This document shows positions 5,460-8,836 of a stretch of DNA of 8,836 bases, in pieces. The notes under the pieces were generated by a model. The model was not told the origin of the DNA. It did no database searches and saw only the letters and a program-made list of their open reading frames with translations. This DNA comes from Pirellulales bacterium (lineage in GTDB: Bacteria > Planctomycetota > Planctomycetia > Pirellulales > JAICIG01). Numbering within the stretch: position 1 is the stretch's first letter; each line of letters opens with the position of its first letter. The stretch spans positions 1 through 8,836 of the forward strand of contig JAICIG010000340.1 of assembly GCA_025924495.1 (NCBI GenBank), read 5' to 3'. The position numbers and the translations under genes are program-made.

Positions 5460-7046
5460 TCAACGACCGTGGGCAGTTTTCATTAGCTTCCGCGAGCCGT
5501 AAAGTCGGTAATACCCGAGGTTATCGATCTCGGGAAACGCGCGAAGCGCTTCTGCAGGCAGCTTGCATTTTGCAGCGATCGCCTGCCAATCGGCGGCGGC
5601 TGGAGCGATGACATAGATCCAAGCTCGCCGATCGTCGCCGGCTTCCGTTTGGGCGCCGACAACAGATTGCCCCGCACGTTGGAAATAGTAAATCAGATTC
5701 CAATGGTCCTCATCGGCAAAGTAAACGCGAAACGGTTGCCCGTCGGCGGTCAATTGCTTCACTCGTTCGACGACCGCTGCCGGGCGGTAATCGGCGGCGT
5801 AGTAATTGAAATAGCCGTCGTGGGCGCCAGGATGCGCGGCGCAGAAAGCTTCGAGCCGCGACGGATATGTCCAGAGCTGCGGCGCCAGCACGGCGGCAAC
5901 TAGCAACGCTACGGCCAACGCGGCTGCCGACTCGGTGGCGATGGCTTTCAGCCGGATCGACTTTGTCAGTTCGCCCAGCGCCCAGCCCTCGGCCAACGCG
6001 ATGACGGGCAATAGCGGACAAAAGTTCCGCGGGAAGGGGCTAATCCCCAGTGCGCCGGTCAGTAAGAACGCGCCGCAGAGAACGACCGCGGTCATGGCCG
6101 GCAATGCCGCCGACGCGTCCGTCGTTCGCCGCATGCGGCGGACGGCCCAGGCGAGCGCCCCGAGCAAGAACAATGGCGCCAAAGGAAAAAAGTCGTGCGT
6201 CGCCGGCGTGATAAAGTTGCGGGCCGCCGCCGCCAGTCCCGCTACAGTGAACTTACTCGGCAGCCCTCGATGTTCTAGCATCTGCCCGGCGATTGGCGCG
6301 TACAGCACAGCGGCTAGAGCGACTCCTGCTATCCATGCCGCGCACACGGCAGCCAGGGTGCGACTTTTGATGGCCTGTTCGTTTGCAACCGTTGGCGTTG
6401 CCTCTCCGTTGCTGAAAGGCGGCCAGACCGACCATACAATCGCGACTCCGGCTAGCGGGATGAAAAATAGTAGATTCGTCGGAATGACGTACAAAAACGC
6501 GGCGCCGACCAGGGCCGTTTGAGCGAGACGTGAAAATGCGATCGAGCGCTGGCCCGGAATCGTCAGATTGACGAGCCACGCCAGAAGGAGCATTGATAGT
6601 CCGTACCCTCGCACCTGGATCGCGTGAATCAGAAACATCTGATTCAGGCCTAGCAATAACGTTGCTAAGGCGCCCGCTCTCAGGTCGCCTAGCTGGCAGC
6701 CGGCCCGAAACGTGAGCCAGAGCGTTCCCGTCGCGAAGGCCAGCGAAGGAAGCCGCAAAATGAAGTTGCTGTCTGAGATCAGATGTACCGGCCAGAGCAG
6801 CAGCGAATACAGCACATGATTGTTGGGCGCCGAGTAATCGGTAACGATCTTCGCCGGGCCGCCGGCGACGAACATGAGGAGCGTATAGATTTCGTCGTGC
6901 CACAAATCGAGATTCAGCCGCGCCGCGCACAACGCCAGCGGCGCAGCGGCCGCTAACAGGAACCACTGCCAAGGGCGAATTGCGTTCGGCTTCTCCTGGC
7001 GTTCTGGCGGCTCTGTTCTTCTGCGAATTTGTCGACGCCGAGTCAT
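5460..7046 (-). CDS. GT-C-fold membrane glycosyltransferase (PMT_2/ArnT-like)
   Basis: A 528-residue polytopic membrane protein with roughly ten to twelve hydrophobic segments between residues 27 and 390 and a soluble C-terminal part (about 395-528). The first extracytoplasmic loop begins NLDLWHDEIYT, with D47 and D51-E52 in the position of the acidic motif that defines GT-C glycosyltransferases using lipid-phosphate sugar donors. PNNHVLY (74-80) and QVRGYGL (144-150) also match the pattern of this superfamily. By family knowledge it would transfer a sugar from a polyprenyl-phosphate carrier to an acceptor outside the membrane; donor and acceptor are unknown. The basic N-terminus (MTRRRQIRRR) fits a cytoplasmic start. 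The ATG at 7046 has only a weak GGA upstream. The stop lies 172 bases upstream of the ATPase start chosen here, and the gene follows the nested inverted repeat. Confidence 0.85.
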   Translation of the reverse strand: MTRRRQIRRRTEPPERQEKPNAIRPWQWFLLAAAAPLALCAARLNLDLWHDEIYTLLMFVAGGPAKIVTDYSAPNNHVLYSLLLWPVHLISDSNFILRLPSLAFATGTLWLTFRAGCQLGDLRAGALATLLLGLNQMFLIHAIQVRGYGLSMLLLAWLVNLTIPGQRSIAFSRLAQTALVGAAFLYVIPTNLLFFIPLAGVAIVWSVWPPFSNGEATPTVANEQAIKSRTLAAVCAAWIAGVALAAVLYAPIAGQMLEHRGLPSKFTVAGLAAAARNFITPATHDFFPLAPLFLLGALAWAVRRMRRTTDASAALPAMTAVVLCGAFLLTGALGISPFPRNFCPLLPVIALAEGWALGELTKSIRLKAIATESAAALAVALLVAAVLAPQLWTYPSRLEAFCAAHPGAHDGYFNYYAADYRPAAVVERVKQLTADGQPFRVYFADEDHWNLIYYFQRAGQSVVGAQTEAGDDRRAWIYVIAPAAADWQAIAAKCKLPAEALRAFPEIDNLGYYRLYGSRKLMKTAHGR

Positions 7047-7068
7047 CGATCCGAGCTAGCCGATAGAG

Positions 7069-7138
7069 GTAGATTATGCTTCAGCATAACGAAGCAGCGC
7101 GTGCAGCATGCGCGTTGTTATGCTGAAGCATAACCTAC
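7069..7138. repeat. 70-base nested inverted repeat (REP/MITE-like or terminator-like)
   Basis: Two 22-base arms, 7069-7090 and 7117-7138, are inverted copies with a single mismatch (A7073 opposite C7134). Each arm is itself nearly a full palindrome: TTATGCT-TC-AGCATAA at 7074-7089 and, one pair longer, GTTATGCT-GA-AGCATAAC at 7117-7134. The 26-base centre can extend the hairpin with a 6-bp GC-rich stem (7096-7101 with 7111-7116, one G-T pair) after a 5-base bulge GAAGC (7091-7095). It can therefore fold either as one long hairpin or as two small ones. It occupies the spacer between the DUF1553 gene and the glycosyltransferase gene. It may end DUF1553 transcription, but the arms look more like a small dispersed repeat. 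No target-site duplication is evident at its edges. Confidence 0.75.
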
Positions 7139-7151
7139 GGCGAACACGCCG
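7138..7151 (-). terminator. Small GC hairpin after the DUF1553 stop codon, possible terminator
   Basis: On the - strand CGGCG-TGTT-CGCCG forms a perfect 5-bp stem with a 4-base loop, beginning 12 bases after the DUF1553 stop codon (7164-7166). It directly abuts the 70-base inverted repeat, so the two structures together may end transcription. There is no proper T-run after either, so this is tentative. Confidence 0.3.
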
Positions 7152-7163
7152 CGCCCGGAAAAG

Positions 7164-8836
7164 CTATCGGTTGAACAAGAACGCCGGACTGTTGAGCAAG
7201 GCCCAGGCCAGGTCTTGGGCGCCGAGCAAGCGATAGGCGTCGGGTTGCTTGTTGGCTTCCGCTGCTAACGCCGACAGCCGTGCGAGTTCCGGATCGATCG
7301 AGCGGAAGTATTTAGTCAACTCCGCCTTTTGCTCCGCCGTGCGTGCGTCGGCCGCGACAGCCAAGATCGCAGCGATCGGCGCCGGAGGTCCTTGTAGACG
7401 CAAGGGACGCTTCGAGGCGGTCGCCGACAGTCTGAATCGGCCAATCGTATGCTGGCCGCCAAATTGCTGGTCAAGCGTGATCGTCAGCTGCGTGCCGCCG
7501 GCGGCGCCAACGTCTTGCGCCGTTTCGAATACGGCCGTGTGCGGTTCGCCGAACTTAGGAGCGATGGCCCAACCGCTTGATCCTAGTGCATTGCCGTCAA
7601 TCGCCAACGTGGCGGGAAAACCATCTTGATTGAAGTCCGATGATGCGTTCTGCAACGGCACGGGCTTGGCCTGCGTCGCATCGGCAGCAGGGGCCGCTGA
7701 TAAACGCACTTCGTTAAGCACCAAATTGCCATTCGGGGCTCGGCCCGGACCCTTGGCGGCCAGGCTGTCGTCAGGCAGCAATTCGATTCGCAAACCAGTA
7801 ATGGTCGTTAAATCGGTTTTAGCGACAATGGTGTAGACGTCCGTCGCGGCATTCGTACCGCTGGCCAACACCGAACCATCAGCCTGCTTCGCCAACGTGG
7901 CGTAGCCGGCCGATGACAGCGATGCAGGGTCGAGCGTTTGCCAGACCGGCGCGGCTTGGTTTTGCTCCCATTCCGCTTGCTTTGCCGGAAGTTGCTCGCG
8001 CTCGTAAGCAGCCAGTGCCGCGATGTGTTTTTGCTGTTCATCCTGCTCGGCCTTGATCGCGTCGAGCGAAGCAGCCACTTCGCTTTCCGTCGGCAGGCGG
8101 CAGAGTACTGACAAGAAGATCTGATCGATCACCTTGCGATCGTCCTTTTCGCTGGCTACGAATTTGGCAATCGCGTTGTCCGGGCTCGAGATGGCGTTGG
8201 CAATCGTGGGACCGTTGACCAGATTCAACGCCTGACCGAGCATCACGCCGGTCGAGCGCTCGCACTCGCAAGCGCTTTCGCGCGGCGGCTTGCCGAAAAG
8301 ATTCAGGAAGCCGTCGGCGAGTTGGACATCGCTGTCGGGTAGCTGGGTGGCCAGGAAGCTGGTCGGCACTCCGGGCAACCGAATCTCCGTGCCGGTGACC
8401 CGATGCACGGCGTCGTACAGTGTTTCGGCGGGGAGACGACGCGCAATCGCATGCGAGTAGTTGATTTCGTCGTCCTGGTTCCATTCGTTGGTCGAGAGCG
8501 AATGTTGATAGACTCGCGACTTGCAGATCGTGCGGAACAGGTGCTGCGCGTCAAAGCCGCTGCTGACGAATTCTTGCGTCAGGCGCTCGAGCAATTCGGG
8601 ATTGGTCGGCGGATTGCCCGCACGAATGTCATCGAGCGGCTCGATGATGCCGATACCGAGCAAGTACCCCCAGATGCGGTTGACGTAACTCTTGGCGAAG
8701 TAAGGATTGTCTTTCGAGGTGACCCAGCGCGCCAATTGTTCGCGGCGCGCTGCATCCGTCGGCGCAAAGCCGGTAAACTCGTAAGGGAACTTGGGAGCCG
8801 CGACCTGGCCGGTCCGCACGTGGTTCACTTCGCCCC
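7164..8836 (-). CDS. DUF1553 (PSD1-type) planctomycete protein, N-terminal part outside window
   Basis: The frame is open to the right edge, reading GEVNHVRTGQ, so the GTG at 8828 is internal and the gene is truncated here. Numbered from that GTG, residues 24-245 are a clear DUF1553 domain: LARWVTSKDNPYFAKSYVNR, LGIGIIEPLDDIR, NPPTNPELL, FRTICKSRVYQ, then PPRESACECERSTG and LGQALNLVNGPTIA. Residues 250-290 look like a coiled coil. Residues 295-470 are Gly/Thr/Asp-rich and beta-like, with ITGLRIELLPDDSLAAKGPGR and NGNLVLNEVRLS, resembling the jelly-roll-like segment seen in many planctomycete family members. The end returns to the DUF1553 terminus (GAQDLAWALLNSPAFLFNR). Relatives usually carry an N-terminal DUF1549 domain, often a cytochrome-c-like domain and a signal peptide, and are often next to a DUF1501 gene, all beyond this window. 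Function is unproven; roles in polysaccharide use have been suggested. Confidence 0.93.
   Translation of the reverse strand, partial: GEVNHVRTGQVAAPKFPYEFTGFAPTDAARREQLARWVTSKDNPYFAKSYVNRIWGYLLGIGIIEPLDDIRAGNPPTNPELLERLTQEFVSSGFDAQHLFRTICKSRVYQHSLSTNEWNQDDEINYSHAIARRLPAETLYDAVHRVTGTEIRLPGVPTSFLATQLPDSDVQLADGFLNLFGKPPRESACECERSTGVMLGQALNLVNGPTIANAISSPDNAIAKFVASEKDDRKVIDQIFLSVLCRLPTESEVAASLDAIKAEQDEQQKHIAALAAYEREQLPAKQAEWEQNQAAPVWQTLDPASLSSAGYATLAKQADGSVLASGTNAATDVYTIVAKTDLTTITGLRIELLPDDSLAAKGPGRAPNGNLVLNEVRLSAAPAADATQAKPVPLQNASSDFNQDGFPATLAIDGNALGSSGWAIAPKFGEPHTAVFETAQDVGAAGGTQLTITLDQQFGGQHTIGRFRLSATASKRPLRLQGPPAPIAAILAVAADARTAEQKAELTKYFRSIDPELARLSALAAEANKQPDAYRLLGAQDLAWALLNSPAFLFNR

Noticed and set aside
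5935..6522. 195-codon open frame on the + strand inside the glycosyltransferase gene
   Set aside because: It is antisense to a clear polytopic membrane protein, has biased composition, no recognisable motif and no ribosome site.
7249..7629. 126-codon open frame on the + strand inside the DUF1553 gene
   Set aside because: It is antisense to strongly supported DUF1553 protein sequence and resembles nothing; a shadow frame.
1..8836. CRISPR array, tRNA, rRNA, insertion sequence, prophage or defence island
   Set aside because: I saw no regularly spaced direct repeats, no cloverleaf-like tRNA sequence, no transposase or integrase motifs and no defence-type protein domains. The only repeat structure is the inverted repeat at 7069-7138 and short palindromes.

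Overview
This window looks like chromosomal DNA of a planctomycete, most likely of the Pirellulales type. The main pointer is the partial DUF1553 gene at the right edge, whose family is hugely expanded in Planctomycetes. The secreted TPR protein ending in a 'YKAGKPWRE'-type tail, the GC-rich composition and the mostly weak Shine-Dalgarno sequences agree with this. It reads as an ordinary housekeeping and accessory region. I found no CRISPR array, tRNA, rRNA, transposase, phage gene or recognisable defence system.

Layout, left to right. On the + strand, 1-440 is the C-terminal end of an assimilatory sulfite reductase hemoprotein, cut by the window edge. It is followed at 536-994 by a small four-helix membrane protein of unknown function. 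Every other gene is on the - strand. Read in transcription order from the right edge they are: a DUF1553 protein (8836-7164, start outside the window); a spacer holding a striking nested inverted repeat (7069-7138); a GT-C-type membrane glycosyltransferase (7046-5460); an ABC exporter pair whose ATPase (5287-4295) overlaps its permease (4302-3478) by 8 bases; a spacer rich in short palindromes (3263-3477); a secreted TPR-repeat protein (3262-1625); and a COG2316-like HD-superfamily hydrolase (1560-997). The membrane-protein gene and the HD gene meet tail to tail with only 2 bases between their stop codons.

Functional links are limited. The ABC ATPase and permease clearly form one transporter and are probably translationally coupled. 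The TPR and HD genes, 64 bases apart, may be co-transcribed. The glycosyltransferase sits 172 bases upstream of the chosen ATPase start, or 82 bases upstream of the longest open frame, so read-through is possible but not shown. Sulfite reductase belongs to sulfur assimilation and has no visible link to the rest.

The items most worth a second look are non-coding: the 70-base nested inverted repeat between DUF1553 and the glycosyltransferase, and the palindrome cluster between the ABC permease and the TPR gene. Among proteins, the most notable are the beta-rich domain inserted inside the DUF1553 protein and the unassigned four-helix membrane protein.
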